Numbered from the stretch's first letter, positions 9,055 to 19,185 are shown. The stretch is DNA of 64,000 nucleotides from Mycobacterium sp. 1245111.1 (GCF_001673405.1 NZ_LZLV01000112.1:362005-426004); one strand, 5' to 3'. Notes: generated from the sequence alone by a model not told the origin. A program made the numbers and translations.

Positions 9055-10083
9055 ATGAGCGGATCGCACCGCCGCAAACCGCGGAGGTCGCTGAGCTTGC
9101 TCGGCCTGTTGGCGGCGACGGGGCTGACGCTGGCGACGGTCCCGGCGAATGCGTCGCCCACGATGCCCCCGATCCCGCGGGACGCGGCATCGGCCAGCGC
9201 GGTGGTGGGTCCGCAGATCGTCGACATCGACGCCAAGCTGGGCTTCCAGAGCGCGATCGGCGCCGGCACCGGCATCGTGATCGACCCCAGCGTCATCCTG
9301 ACCAATAACCACGTGATCGCGGGCGCGACCGATCTGACCGCGCGGTCCATCGCGAACGGCCAGACCTTTCCGGCCACGGTGATCGGCTTCGACCGCCAGC
9401 ACGACATCGCGGTGTTGCAACTCGCCGGCGGCGGCCTTCCGGTGGCCAACATCGGCAACTCGGACACCGTGCATGTGGGCGACCCGGTGGTGTCGCTGGG
9501 TAACGCCGGCGGTGCCGGCGGGGCACCGAGCGTCGAGGACGGACGCGTCTCCGCGCTCGGCCAGACCGTGTCGGCCAACGACGCCCTGACCGGCAGCACC
9601 GAGACGTTGACGGGCCTGATCCAGATCGACGCCAACATCCGCCCGGGCGACTCCGGGGGCCCGACGGTCAACGCGGCCAACCAGGTGGTCGGCCTGAACA
9701 CGGCCGCAACGTCGAACTACCACCTCGGCCGCGGCCAGGGCTTCGCGATCCCGATCAACGAGGCCATGGCCATCGCCGGGCAGATCCGCTCCGGTGCCTC
9801 GTCGGCGACCGTGCACATCGGGCCCACCGCGTTCCTCGGCGTCGGAGTCAACGACGCGGGCGGCGGAGCGGGCGCCATCATCCGCCAGGTCATCCCGACC
9901 GGTCCGGGCGCGGGCGCGGGGCTCAACCCGGGCGACGTGATCACCGCGATCAACGGCCAACCCGTCAACTCGGCCACCGCGCTGACGAACATTCTCGATC
10001 AGCACCACCCCGGCGACCACGTCACCGTGGGGCTGCAGGGCCGCTCCGTCGACGTGCAACTGGGGGACGGTCCGCCGGGCTGA
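9055..10083 (+). CDS. pepA: Secreted serine protease PepA (Mtb32A)
   Basis: A 342-residue exported trypsin-like/HtrA-type protease with a C-terminal PDZ domain. A signal peptide (LLGLLAATGLTLATVPANA) ends near residue 33. The catalytic triad is visible as His86 (TNNHVIAG), Asp117 (RQHDIAVLQL) and Ser200 (RPGDSGGP). The PDZ domain covers roughly residues 255-335 (GAGLNPGDVITAINGQPV). The start codon follows a strong AGGAGGT ribosome-binding site. It corresponds to Rv0125, an antigen used in the M72 vaccine fusion, and sits just upstream of treS as in M. tuberculosis. Confidence 0.95.
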   Translation: MSGSHRRKPRRSLSLLGLLAATGLTLATVPANASPTMPPIPRDAASASAVVGPQIVDIDAKLGFQSAIGAGTGIVIDPSVILTNNHVIAGATDLTARSIANGQTFPATVIGFDRQHDIAVLQLAGGGLPVANIGNSDTVHVGDPVVSLGNAGGAGGAPSVEDGRVSALGQTVSANDALTGSTETLTGLIQIDANIRPGDSGGPTVNAANQVVGLNTAATSNYHLGRGQGFAIPINEAMAIAGQIRSGASSATVHIGPTAFLGVGVNDAGGGAGAIIRQVIPTGPGAGAGLNPGDVITAINGQPVNSATALTNILDQHHPGDHVTVGLQGRSVDVQLGDGPPG

Positions 10084-10165
10084 TCCAACGCGCAGCTCAG
10101 CGTGTGTGCTGAATTCGATTGGCGCATAAGGTTTTCGATGCTGCACCCCGGGTACGTGTAAGGTC

Positions 10166-11947
10166 GTGGACTTGACCAGGGACAGAGAACACGCGTCCGA
10201 GCATGATCCCGCGGAGGGAAGCCACGTCGAGGACGGCGTCGTCGAGCACCCCAGTGCCGACGAGTTCAACGAGGCCAAGTCGCTGCCCGCCGACCCGACC
10301 TGGTTCAAGCACGCGGTCTTCTACGAAGTGTTGGTCCGGGCCTTCCTGGACGCCGACGCGGACGGCTCGGGTGACTTGAGAGGGCTGCTGCAGCGGCTGG
10401 ACTACCTTCAGTGGCTCGGCATCGACTGCATCTGGTTGCCGCCGTTCTACGACTCGCCGTTGCGCGACGGCGGCTACGACATCCGCGATTTCTACAAGGT
10501 GCTGCCGGAGTTCGGCACCGTCGAGGATTTCGTCGCGCTGCTCGACGCCGCCCACGAGCGAGGCATCCGCGTCATCACCGACCTGGTGATGAACCACACC
10601 TCGGACTCGCACCCTTGGTTCCAGGAGTCCCGGCAAGACCCCGACGGGCCATACGGCGACTTCTACGTCTGGAGTGATACCAGCGAGAAGTACGCGGGAG
10701 CCCGGATCATCTTCATCGACACCGAAGAGTCGAACTGGACCTTCGATCCGGTGCGCAAGCAGTTCTACTGGCACCGGTTCTTCTCCCACCAGCCGGACCT
10801 GAACTACGACAATCCCGCGGTTCAGGAAGCGATGATCGACGTCCTTCGGTTCTGGCTCGACCTGGGGATCGACGGGTTCCGGCTGGACGCGGTGCCGTAC
10901 CTGTTCGAGCGCGAAGGCACCAACTGCGAAAACCTGCCCGAGACGCATGCCTTCCTCAAGCGCGTGCGCAAAGTGGTCGACGACGAATACCCGGGCCGGG
11001 TGCTGCTCGCCGAGGCCAATCAGTGGCCCGCCGACGTCGTCGAGTACTTCGGCGATGCCAGCACCGGCGGCGACGAGTGCCACATGGCCTTCCACTTCCC
11101 GTTGATGCCACGCATCTTCATGGCGGTGCGGCGCGAGTCGCGGTTCCCGATCTCGGAGATTCTCGGGCAGACCCCCGAGATTCCGGATATGGCGCAATGG
11201 GGAATCTTCCTGCGCAACCACGACGAGTTGACGCTGGAGATGGTCTCCGACGAAGAGCGCGACTACATGTACTCCGAGTACGCGAAAGACCCGCGGATGA
11301 AGGCCAATGTGGGCATCCGCCGCCGACTGGCACCGCTGCTGGACAACGACCGCAACCAGATCGAGCTGTTCACGGCGTTACTGCTGTCGCTGCCCGGATC
11401 GCCGGTGCTCTATTACGGCGACGAAATCGGCATGGGCGACGTGATCTGGCTCGGCGACCGCGACGGGGTCCGGACGCCGATGCAGTGGACCCCGGATCGC
11501 AATGCCGGCTTCTCCAAGGCCAACCCGGGCCGGTTGTACCTGCCGCCGAGCCAGGACTCGGTTTACGGGTATCAGGCCGTCAACGTCGAAGCCCAGCGCG
11601 ACACCTCGACGTCGCTGCTGAACTTCACCCGGATGATGCTCGCCGTGCGCCGGCGACATGAGGCCTTCGCGATCGGCAGCTTCGAAGAACTCGGCGGCTC
11701 CAACCCGTCGGTGCTGGCCTTCCAGCGCCAGGTACCGAACGACGGCGACACCGTGCTGTGCGTCAACAATCTGTCGCGTTTCCCCCAGCCGCTGGAACTG
11801 AACCTGCAACATTGGAACGGTCATACGCCGATCGAGCTCACCGGACACGTCGAGTTTCCGCGCATCGGCCACCTGCCTTACCTGCTCACACTGCCGGGAC
11901 ACGGGTTCTACTGGTTCCAGCTGAGCGGGCCTGAGGAGTCGCAATGA
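10166..11947 (+). CDS. treS: Trehalose synthase / maltose alpha-D-glucosyltransferase
   Basis: A 593-residue GH13 enzyme that interconverts trehalose and maltose in the cytoplasm. It begins with [19 protein letters not shown] and carries the GH13 catalytic residues in [10 protein letters not shown] (Asp nucleophile), [10 protein letters not shown] (Glu acid/base) and [10 protein letters not shown] (Asp). TLVMNHTS-type motif ([14 protein letters not shown]) is also present. The C-terminal beta domain ends with [11 protein letters not shown]. The GTG start at 10166 gives a short variable N-terminus like Rv0126. It overlaps mak by four bases (ATGA), so the two are translationally coupled and feed the GlgE alpha-glucan route. 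Confidence 0.95.
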   Translation: MDLTRDREHASEHDPAEGSHVEDGVVEHPSADEFNEAKSLPADPTWFKHAVFYEVLVRAFLDADADGSGDLRGLLQRLDYLQWLGIDCIWLPPFYDSPLRDGGYDIRDFYKVLPEFGTVEDFVALLDAAHERGIRVITDLVMNHTSDSHPWFQESRQDPDGPYGDFYVWSDTSEKYAGARIIFIDTEESNWTFDPVRKQFYWHRFFSHQPDLNYDNPAVQEAMIDVLRFWLDLGIDGFRLDAVPYLFEREGTNCENLPETHAFLKRVRKVVDDEYPGRVLLAEANQWPADVVEYFGDASTGGDECHMAFHFPLMPRIFMAVRRESRFPISEILGQTPEIPDMAQWGIFLRNHDELTLEMVSDEERDYMYSEYAKDPRMKANVGIRRRLAPLLDNDRNQIELFTALLLSLPGSPVLYYGDEIGMGDVIWLGDRDGVRTPMQWTPDRNAGFSKANPGRLYLPPSQDSVYGYQAVNVEAQRDTSTSLLNFTRMMLAVRRRHEAFAIGSFEELGGSNPSVLAFQRQVPNDGDTVLCVNNLSRFPQPLELNLQHWNGHTPIELTGHVEFPRIGHLPYLLTLPGHGFYWFQLSGPEESQ

Positions 11948-13263
11948 ATCTGCCATGGTCGGAATGGCTTCCGCAGCAGCGCTGGTATGCGGGGCGTAGT
12001 CGCGAATTGGCAAGTGCCGAGCCAGGTCTCGTGGTAGCCCTGCGGGACGGCCTGGATCTCGCGCTGGTCGACGTGACGTATACCGACGGCTCGACCGAGC
12101 GGTACCAGGTGGTGGTCGGCTGGAATTCCGAGCCGCCCGGCGAATTCAGCAGCGTGGCCACCATCGGCGCCGACGGCGATCGGGTCGGCTTCGACGCGCT
12201 CTACGACCCGGACGCGGCCGCGTTCCTGCTGTCGCTGGTCGATTCGTCGGCGACGCGGGACAGCGTGTCGTTCGGCAAGGAGCCCGACGTCACCCTGCCG
12301 CTGCACGCCTACCCCCGGGTGTCGGACGCCGAGCAGAGCAACACCAGCGTGATCTTCGACCGCGACGCGATCTTGAAGGTGTTCCGCCGCGTCAGCCCGG
12401 GCATCAACCCCGACATCGAGCTCAACCGCGTCCTCGGCCGGGCCGGGAACCCGCACGTGGCCCGGCTGCTGGGGACCTACGAGCTGACCGGCCCGGACAC
12501 CGACACCAGCACCCCGCTGGGTATGGCGACCGAATACGAGGGCAACGCCGCCGAGGGTTGGGCGATGGCAACCGCCAGCGTGCGCGACCTGTTCGCCGAG
12601 GGGGATCTGTACGCCTACGAGGTCGGCGGTGATTTCGCGGGCGAGTCCTACCGGCTGGGCGAAGCCGTCGCGTCGGTGCATGCCGGTCTGGCCGAGGCGC
12701 TGGGCACCTCGCAGGCGCCGTTTCCGGTCGACACGATGCTGGCCCGGCTGTCCTCGACGGCCGGTGCGGTCGCCGAACTCGGGCCGTACGTGTCGGCGAT
12801 CGAGCAGCGTTTCCAGAAGCTGGGGGAGCAGACCATCACGGTGCAACGGGTGCACGGTGACCTGCACCTGGGTCAGGTGCTGCGCACCCCCGAGTCGTGG
12901 CTGTTGATCGACTTCGAGGGGGAGCCGGGCCAGCCGCTGGAAGAGCGGCGCGCGCCGGACTCCCCGCTGCGGGACGTTGCAGGCGTGCTGCGGTCGTTCG
13001 AATACGCCGCCTACGGACCGCTGGTCGACCAGTCGGACGACAAGCAACTCGCTGCGCGCGCCCGAGAGTGGGTGCAGCGCAACCGAACTGCGTTCTGCGA
13101 CGGGTACGCCGCGGCGTCCGGCGTCGATCCGCGCGATTCGGAGCTGGTGTTGGCGGCCTACGAGTTGGACAAGGCGGTGTACGAAGCGGGCTACGAGTCC
13201 CGGCACCGTCCGGCCTGGTTGCCCATCCCGCTGCGGTCGATCGGCAAATTTGTAGCAGATTGA
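11944..13263 (+). CDS. mak: Maltokinase (Mak/Pep2)
   Basis: A 439-residue kinase that makes maltose-1-phosphate from maltose and ATP, the donor used by GlgE. The N-terminal cap begins with [14 protein letters not shown]. The aminoglycoside-phosphotransferase-like C-lobe has the catalytic loop [10 protein letters not shown] (His304, Asp306) and the metal-binding LLIDFEGEP. Both features are characteristic of mycobacterial maltokinases (Rv0127). The ATG overlaps the treS stop codon, consistent with formation of the known TreS-Mak complex. The stop codon is followed by a 59-base gap before the next gene. Confidence 0.94.
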   Translation: MNLPWSEWLPQQRWYAGRSRELASAEPGLVVALRDGLDLALVDVTYTDGSTERYQVVVGWNSEPPGEFSSVATIGADGDRVGFDALYDPDAAAFLLSLVDSSATRDSVSFGKEPDVTLPLHAYPRVSDAEQSNTSVIFDRDAILKVFRRVSPGINPDIELNRVLGRAGNPHVARLLGTYELTGPDTDTSTPLGMATEYEGNAAEGWAMATASVRDLFAEGDLYAYEVGGDFAGESYRLGEAVASVHAGLAEALGTSQAPFPVDTMLARLSSTAGAVAELGPYVSAIEQRFQKLGEQTITVQRVHGDLHLGQVLRTPESWLLIDFEGEPGQPLEERRAPDSPLRDVAGVLRSFEYAAYGPLVDQSDDKQLAARAREWVQRNRTAFCDGYAAASGVDPRDSELVLAAYELDKAVYEAGYESRHRPAWLPIPLRSIGKFVAD

Positions 13264-13322
13264 TGTGAGTCTCGCCTGAATGGGCGTCCCCGCTCTGCAC
13301 ACGGTCTAGTTCCGATGAAAGC

Positions 13323-14030
13323 ATGGATTTCATGCCCTACGCGACGCTCGACCTTCGTGAGACGTACGACAGTGAGGCACGCCTCGCCTACCTGCTGGCA
13401 ATTCTCGCTGGTGTGCTGGGTGCGACGGCGTTCACTCACTCGGCCGGATACTTCGTCACCTTCATGACCGGAAATGCGCAGCGCGCCGTTCTGGGGTTTT
13501 TCAATGACGACGTGCTGTTGTCGGTGACGGCGGGGCTGCTGCTGCTGAGCTTCGTGGCCGGGGTGGTGGTCGCGTCCGTGTGCCGGCGACACTTTTGGGT
13601 GGCTCACCCGCACGGTCCGACGATGCTGACCACATTCAGTCTGCTGGCCGCCACCCTGGTCGATGTGTTCGACGAGGGCTGGGAAGAAAACCAGCTCGAC
13701 TTCCCGCCGATCATGTTGGTGGCCTTCGGAATTGGCGCGCTCAACACGTCGTTCGTCAAAGACGGCGAGGTGTCGGTGTCGCTGAGCTACGTGACCGGAA
13801 CGCTGGTCAAGATGGGGCAGGGCATCGAACGCCATATCGCCGGCGGAAACCTCTCGGACTGGCTCGGTTACTTCCTGCTGTTCGGGAGCTTTATCTTCGG
13901 CGCCACGGTCGGTGGCGCGATCAGCCTGTTCGTCAACGGCACCGGGATGCTGGTGTTCGCGACGCTGATGTGCACCTTGGCGACCGCGTTCACCTACTTC
14001 CATCAGGATCGGCGCGCCCTGCTCGACTAG
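13323..14030 (+). CDS. DUF1275 (YoaK-type) membrane protein
   Basis: A 235-residue integral membrane protein with about six hydrophobic segments, starting LAYLLAILAGVLGATAF. Family hallmarks of DUF1275 are visible: TFMTGNAQR near the first loop, and GALNTSFVKDGEVSVSLSYVTGTLVKMGQ, with the conserved TG motif before a cytoplasmic helix. Function is unknown; the family is sometimes proposed to be a transporter. An internal ATG at 13332 is an alternative start. It follows mak, where M. tuberculosis has the membrane-protein gene Rv0128; I am not certain it is the same family. A strong hairpin follows the stop codon. Confidence 0.75.
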   Translation: MDFMPYATLDLRETYDSEARLAYLLAILAGVLGATAFTHSAGYFVTFMTGNAQRAVLGFFNDDVLLSVTAGLLLLSFVAGVVVASVCRRHFWVAHPHGPTMLTTFSLLAATLVDVFDEGWEENQLDFPPIMLVAFGIGALNTSFVKDGEVSVSLSYVTGTLVKMGQGIERHIAGGNLSDWLGYFLLFGSFIFGATVGGAISLFVNGTGMLVFATLMCTLATAFTYFHQDRRALLD

Positions 14031-14052
14031 CGCGACACCATCCAGACAAGAA

Positions 14053-14092
14053 CATCGGCCGCAGCGCTGGGGGGTGTGCGCTGCGGCCGATG
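14053..14092. terminator. Perfect 15-bp hairpin, bidirectional terminator
   Basis: The arms CATCGGCCGCAGCGC (14053-14067) and its exact complement (14078-14092) flank a 10-base loop. The hairpin lies between the convergent DUF1275 gene and fbpC. No U-tract follows on either strand, which is common for mycobacterial terminators. Confidence 0.8.
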
Positions 14093-14104
14093 CATTGGGG
14101 GAGC

Positions 14105-15154
<1,050 letters not shown>

Positions 15155-15353
15155 TCAAACACGCAAGTAACTACAAGCGTGTCAGTCGCATCGGGGTGGG
15201 GGATCGCGGTTCGCTAACGATTGAGACGCTAGTGTCACCGGCGGATAACGATTACGACTCGACGCCGAAAATAGGTCCCGCCGAGCGCAATTCATTGGTG
15301 GCGGTGCCGCACAGCGCCTGCGATATGTGAATTCTGTTGTGCAGCAGTCTTTT

Positions 15354-16289
15354 TCATCGCTTGGTGGCGCCGGGAACCCAGGTCCGCTGATCGGCGGCGA
15401 CGGCTCGGGCGATGATGAACAGCAGGTCGGACAGGCGGTTGAGGTACCGGACGACCTCCGGGCTGAGGTCGTCGACGGACACCGCCCGCCGCTCGGCCCG
15501 GCGGCAGACCGTGCGGGCCACGTGGAGTGCCGCCGAGGCCGGGCCGCCGCCGGGCAGTACGAACGACTCCGGCGGGGCGAGCCGCGCGTTGGCCTCGTCG
15601 CAGCGCCTTTCCAACCGGTCGACGTAGCCGCCGTCGATCCGGAGCGCGTCGCGGTCGACCGGGCAGGAGAGGTCGGCGCCGAGGTCGAAGAGCTCGTTCT
15701 GGATCTCGGCGAGCCACCCGGCGAAGGGTTCCTCCCGCAGCTCGGTGAGCACCACACCGAGCTGGGCGTTGAGTTCGTCGACGTCACCGCCGGCCTCGAT
15801 CCTCGGGTCGTCCTTGGCTACCCGGGCCCGGCCGCCGGTCGAGGTCTCGCCGGCGTCGCCGGTGCGGGTGTAGATGGTCGTCAGATTCACGTTCACGGTC
15901 GCCTCCGTTGCCTGGATGATCTCTTCGGTCGGGTGGTCGGAAGAGTCGAGTGCGGACAGCAGACGCTCGAGCCGTCGATTCAGCTCCGAGGTCTGCCACA
16001 GCCGGTCGCGTACCTGCTGAAGGTGGAGTCGGACGACAGAGGGAAGGTCCTCGCCGTCCAGCGCCCGCCGGATGTCCGCGAGGTCGAAGCCGAGGCTGCG
16101 CATCGCGGTGATCTGGTACAGCCGTTCGGCCTGTTCAGTCCGGTATCGCCGATGGCCCGCACCCGTCCGCCAGGCCGGCGCGAGCAGCCCGACCTGTTCA
16201 TAGTGGTGCAGGGTTCGCACGGTGACGCCGGCGGCGTCGGCGAGTTCACCTACGCTCCACTCCCGGTCGGCGCTTCCGTTCTCCGTCAT
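15354..16289 (-). CDS. MerR regulator fused to PduO-type cob(I)alamin adenosyltransferase
   Basis: A single 311-residue frame encodes two complete domains. Residues 11-80 are a MerR winged helix (WSVGELADAAGVTVRTLHHY, then GHRRYR), followed by a helical dimerisation stretch to about 125. Residues 132-305 are a PduO-type ATP:corrinoid adenosyltransferase, with the N-terminal ATP motif TRTGDAGETSTGG (141-153), the VDELNAQLG helix, the LPGGGP motif plus Arg-rich HVARTVCRRAERR (245-268), and RYLNRLSDLLF (281-291). PduO enzymes make adenosylcobalamin, so the fusion may be a regulator sensing corrinoid or ATP, an autoregulated enzyme, or both. A MerR-type operator/promoter lies immediately upstream. 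No such gene is expected between fbpC and htdZ in M. tuberculosis, where the stand-alone PduO is Rv1314c. Confidence 0.9.
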   Translation of the reverse strand: MTENGSADREWSVGELADAAGVTVRTLHHYEQVGLLAPAWRTGAGHRRYRTEQAERLYQITAMRSLGFDLADIRRALDGEDLPSVVRLHLQQVRDRLWQTSELNRRLERLLSALDSSDHPTEEIIQATEATVNVNLTTIYTRTGDAGETSTGGRARVAKDDPRIEAGGDVDELNAQLGVVLTELREEPFAGWLAEIQNELFDLGADLSCPVDRDALRIDGGYVDRLERRCDEANARLAPPESFVLPGGGPASAALHVARTVCRRAERRAVSVDDLSPEVVRYLNRLSDLLFIIARAVAADQRTWVPGATKR

Positions 16290-16296
16290 CGCAGTG

Positions 16297-16327
16297 AACC
16301 TACGACCTGACGCTACGTGAGGTGCAA
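16297..16327 (-). promoter_or_regulatory. MerR-type operator/promoter of the MerR-adenosyltransferase gene
   Basis: Reading the minus strand, a TTGCAC -35 element (16322-16327) and a TAGGTT -10 element (16297-16302) are separated by exactly 19 bases, the overlong spacer that MerR activators untwist. The spacer region holds the 19-base dyad ACCTnACGnnnCGTnAGGT (16305-16323). The expected transcription start is at about 16290, one base from the ATG, so the mRNA would be leaderless. Confidence 0.75.
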
Positions 16328-16338
16328 GTAGATTCCGG

Positions 16339-16785
16339 TCATCGCTCCTGTAGTCGTCGGGTCATCGTGTCGAGAACCGCCAAACCCTTTGTCAGAGCCT
16401 CGATTTGGTCGTCGCCGAGTTCGTCGAGCACATCGGCCAGCAGTTCACGGCGCGCGGCGCGCGAGGTGTCGACGATCTGCTTGGCCGCTCCGGCCAGCGA
16501 AAGCTGGCCGACCCGTCGATCGGATTCGTCCGCGGTCCGGACCAGGTAGCCCTTGGCCACCAGCTTGGAGACCAGCGTCGAGGCGGTGTTGGCCACCAGG
16601 CCCAGCTCAGCTGCGGCTGCGCTGACCGAGATGCCGGGCCGCCGGGCGACCAGCCACAGCAACTCCGACTGCGATTCGGTCAGCGGCTCGGAGTCGAAGC
16701 CCCGGCCGGCTGTTCTGCGAAGCTGCCGGCGGAACCTGCCGACGACACGGGACAATTCGTTGACCGGATCAATGAGAGTGCTCAC
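16339..16785 (-). CDS. MarR-family transcriptional regulator
   Basis: A 148-residue winged-helix regulator: helical dimerisation start PVNELSRVVGRFRRQLRR, then LTESQSELLWLVARRPGISV, the recognition-helix region AAELGLVANTASTLVSKLVAKGYLVR and the wing ADESDRRVGQLSLAGAAK, which is the DxRxxxxxLT-type MarR signature. The GTG start at 16785 gives a normal family length; the longer open frame upstream lacks sensible protein sequence. Its ligand and target are unknown. It lies 49 bases upstream of the MerR fusion gene on the same strand, but that gene has its own promoter. The metallophosphoesterase is upstream on the same strand. Confidence 0.85.
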   Translation of the reverse strand: MSTLIDPVNELSRVVGRFRRQLRRTAGRGFDSEPLTESQSELLWLVARRPGISVSAAAAELGLVANTASTLVSKLVAKGYLVRTADESDRRVGQLSLAGAAKQIVDTSRAARRELLADVLDELGDDQIEALTKGLAVLDTMTRRLQER

Positions 16786-16841
16786 TTGTCTCTGTCTACG
16801 AGCCAAGGATGTGAAGACGCTATGTCTGACCTGGCAGCTAG

Positions 16842-17339
16842 CTACTTCTCCAGTCGACGCAGCTCGACGCCCGCGAGCAAGCCTGCCTCGACGCGCGCCG
16901 TCATATAGGTGCAGAAGGGTTGCCGCCGGCGATCCGTCGGCGAGCCCGGGTTCAGTAGCCGCAGGCCAGTGCTGGTCGTGGTGTCCCACGGGATATGGCT
17001 GTGGCCGAACACCAGCACGTCGCTGTCGGGGTAGAGGCGCGACATCCGGGCGTCGCGTCCGGCGCTGGCGCCGGTCTCGTGCGTCACCGTGAAGCGCACC
17101 CCGTCGAGCTCGACATCGGCCCGCTCGGGCAGCCGCGACCGCAGTTCCGGCCCGTCGTTGTTGCCCCAGCATGCGACCAGCCGCGCGGATTTGGCGGCCA
17201 GCGCGTCGAGGAGCTCGGGTACTACCCAGTCGCCGGCGTGAATCACCACGTCGGCCCGCGCGACTTCGTCCCACACCCGCGCCGGTAAGTCGCGCGCTCG
17301 GCGCGGCACATGCGTGTCCGCCAGCAGCAACAACCTCAT
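16842..17339 (-). CDS. YfcE/MJ0936-type metallophosphoesterase
   Basis: A 165-residue calcineurin-like phosphodiesterase. All metal ligands can be read: Asp8 and His10 (LADTH), Asp37 (HAGDW), the GNND motif around Asn60, His87 (VTHETG), and His113/His115 (FGHSHIPW). The length is typical of the small YfcE family, which hydrolyses phosphodiesters with Mn2+ or similar metals; the physiological substrate is usually unknown. It starts at the ATG at 17339 and lies 56 bases upstream of the marR gene on the same strand. Confidence 0.88.
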   Translation of the reverse strand: MRLLLLADTHVPRRARDLPARVWDEVARADVVIHAGDWVVPELLDALAAKSARLVACWGNNDGPELRSRLPERADVELDGVRFTVTHETGASAGRDARMSRLYPDSDVLVFGHSHIPWDTTTSTGLRLLNPGSPTDRRRQPFCTYMTARVEAGLLAGVELRRLEK

Positions 17340-17363
17340 CCGGTCATCCTGCCGCAGGCCGGG

Positions 17364-17573
17364 TTAGCGCGTGCCTTCTCTGCCGCGGGCTTCGGCACCG
17401 GTCTCGCCGACGTCCATGGAGTCGTCGACACCGCTGGTGCGCCCGACGTAGTCGCCATCCCCGCCGCGTCCTTCTCGGGAGCGCGCCTCGTGTCGCTCGG
17501 GACGAGTGTCTTCTTCAGCTTGGTGGCCTCTGCTGCCGGTCAGCCATTGGCCGATTTGGCGCCATATTTGCAT
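17364..17573 (-). CDS. Small acidic/charged hypothetical protein
   Basis: A 69-residue frame in an otherwise empty 353-base gap. It begins MQIWRQIGQWLTG and continues as a charged, disordered, Glu/Arg/Gly-rich tail with GDYVGRTSGVDDS and DVGETGAEARG. The composition resembles small hypothetical proteins common in mycobacteria, which is the main reason to report it. No ribosome-binding site is obvious and no domain is recognised. It lies upstream of the metallophosphoesterase on the same strand. The rest of the gap holds only the htdZ leader with its AAGGAGA site. Confidence 0.4.
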   Translation of the reverse strand: MQIWRQIGQWLTGSRGHQAEEDTRPERHEARSREGRGGDGDYVGRTSGVDDSMDVGETGAEARGREGTR

Positions 17574-17692
17574 CGAAGCGGGGTACCCGGCCGCAGTTCG
17601 CCGCGAAACATCCCGGTGGCGGAGGCAGGTAGGCAGAGTGGCACGATGCTAATCAGCGCCCTCCGTCAGGCCCACTCAAAGGAGAACCGCCA

Positions 17693-18148
17693 ATGCGCAC
17701 CTTCGATTCCGTTGCCGACCTCGCCTCGATCAAGGGTGAAAGCATCGGCGAAAGCGACTGGGTGACGATCAGCCAGGAAGACGTCAACCTGTTCGCCGAC
17801 GCGACCGGTGACCACCAGTGGATTCACGTCGACCCGGAACGGGCGGCCAAGGGTCCGTTCGGCAAGACCATCGCGCACGGTTTCATGACGCTGGCCCTGC
17901 TGCCGCGCCTGCAGCACCAGATGTACACCGTCAACGGCATCAAGCTCGCAATCAACTACGGCCTCAACAAGGTTCGCTTCCCGGCGCCGGTACCGGTCGG
18001 CTCACGGGTTCGTGCGAAGAGCTCGCTGGTCGACGTCGAGGACCTGGGCAACGGCGCGACCCAGGCGACCGTCTCGACCACCGTGGAGGTTGAGGGCAGC
18101 GACAAACCGGCGTGTGTCGCCGAAAGCGTCGTCCGCTACATCTCGTAA
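17693..18148 (+). CDS. htdZ: (R)-specific enoyl hydratase HtdZ
   Basis: A 151-residue MaoC-type hot-dog hydratase that hydrates trans-2-enoyl-CoA to (R)-3-hydroxyacyl-CoA. The hydratase-2 motif is intact, with catalytic Asp40 and His45 (ATGDHQWIHVD), followed by GPFGKTIAHGFMTLALLP. It matches Rv0130 in length and in the position of both residues. The ATG follows a good AAGGAGA site. It is followed twelve bases later by an alpha/beta-hydrolase gene that may be cotranscribed. Confidence 0.93.
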   Translation: MRTFDSVADLASIKGESIGESDWVTISQEDVNLFADATGDHQWIHVDPERAAKGPFGKTIAHGFMTLALLPRLQHQMYTVNGIKLAINYGLNKVRFPAPVPVGSRVRAKSSLVDVEDLGNGATQATVSTTVEVEGSDKPACVAESVVRYIS

Positions 18149-18160
18149 GCCGGTCGAGTC

Positions 18161-19066
18161 ATGGACGCGGGACTTGCCTCCTGGTTGGACGAGGGACTGT
18201 ACTTCGACTACCTCGGCTTCGACATCTTCTACCGGGTCGAGGGCAGCGGTCCACCGCTGCTGCTGATCCACGGCTACCCGTTCAATACCTTTGACTGGCA
18301 GCTGATCTGGCCGACGCTGACCCAGCGGTTCACGGTCATCGCCCCGGACATGATGGGCATGGGTTTCTCCGCGAAGCCGGTCCACTATGAATACTCAGTG
18401 CACGACCACGCTGACATGCACGAGGCGCTGATGGCCCACCTGGGCGTCGGCAACGCGCACATCCTGGCCCACGATATCGGCGACTCGGTGGCGCAGGAAC
18501 TGTTGGCCCGCCACGAGTTTGGCGATCATACCTACGGCAAGCTGAGGATCGATTCGATCACCTGGCTCAACGGCGGAATGTTCGTCGAGACCTACACACC
18601 GCGCGCGGCGCAGAAGCTGATGTCGGGAACTCCGTTGGGCGACATCCTGAGTCCGGTGCAAAACAGCCCGCTGTCGCGGCGATTGCTGGAGCCGACGCTA
18701 CGGGAGATGTTCGGCCCCAACACCAAACCGACCCGACAGATGATGGATGTGTTTGGCCAGATTCTGGACTACAACGACGGCCGGCGCGTGCTGCACAAAG
18801 TTGGGCGATTCATCAAAGACCGCTACACGCACCGGAACCGGTGGGTGCGGGCGATGCGGGAGACCGAAGTCTCGATGCGGCTGATCGACGGACCGATCGA
18901 CCCGAATTCCGGTGCGCACATGGCCCGTCGCTACGCCGAGGTGATTCCCGACGCCGACGTGGTGATGCTCGCCGACGACATCGGGCACTGGCCGCAACTG
19001 GAAGCACCCGAGGCGGTGCTGGAGCACTTTCTCGCTCACATCGACCGGGTGACCGCCGATAGCTAG
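18161..19066 (+). CDS. Alpha/beta hydrolase (haloalkane dehalogenase/epoxide hydrolase-like)
   Basis: A 301-residue alpha/beta-hydrolase with an oxyanion motif IHGYPFNTFDW near residue 36, a predicted Asp nucleophile at 105 (ILAHDIGDSVAQ) and a catalytic His at about 276 (DDIGHWPQLE). An Asp nucleophile in this elbow points to the epoxide hydrolase/dehalogenase side rather than an esterase, but the elbow differs from the classical GHDWGG. Substrate unknown. It lies 12 bases after htdZ on the same strand, suggesting cotranscription in lipid or xenobiotic breakdown. M. tuberculosis has no gene here between Rv0130 and fadE1. Confidence 0.82.
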   Translation: MDAGLASWLDEGLYFDYLGFDIFYRVEGSGPPLLLIHGYPFNTFDWQLIWPTLTQRFTVIAPDMMGMGFSAKPVHYEYSVHDHADMHEALMAHLGVGNAHILAHDIGDSVAQELLARHEFGDHTYGKLRIDSITWLNGGMFVETYTPRAAQKLMSGTPLGDILSPVQNSPLSRRLLEPTLREMFGPNTKPTRQMMDVFGQILDYNDGRRVLHKVGRFIKDRYTHRNRWVRAMRETEVSMRLIDGPIDPNSGAHMARRYAEVIPDADVVMLADDIGHWPQLEAPEAVLEHFLAHIDRVTADS

Positions 19067-19109
19067 GACGCGGATACAGCCGGATGGGGGCCCAATGATG
19101 CTGCGAGAC

Positions 19110-19123
19110 AGGACTTTAGTCAC
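19110..19123 (+). promoter_or_regulatory. DosR-like box
   Basis: AGGACTTTAGTCAC matches the DosR consensus core GGGACTWWAGTCCC at 12 of 14 positions. It lies 63 bases before the ATG of the small protein at 19186, a normal distance for a DosR-activated promoter. Assignment is by eye; there is no experimental support. Confidence 0.6.
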
Positions 19124-19185
19124 TGGTGGGGCGATCGCGTCTCGCCGTAGTGTCGGGGCCCTAAGCCGATATGAGGAGACGAACC

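Noticed and set aside
8887..10308. Long minus-strand frame opposite pepA
   Set aside because: Runs across pepA, whose catalytic triad is clearly coded on the plus strand; the translation has no recognisable domain.
16290..16340. A cobalamin riboswitch before the MerR-adenosyltransferase gene
   Set aside because: The predicted transcript starts at the ATG, leaving no leader, and no B12-box sequence is seen.
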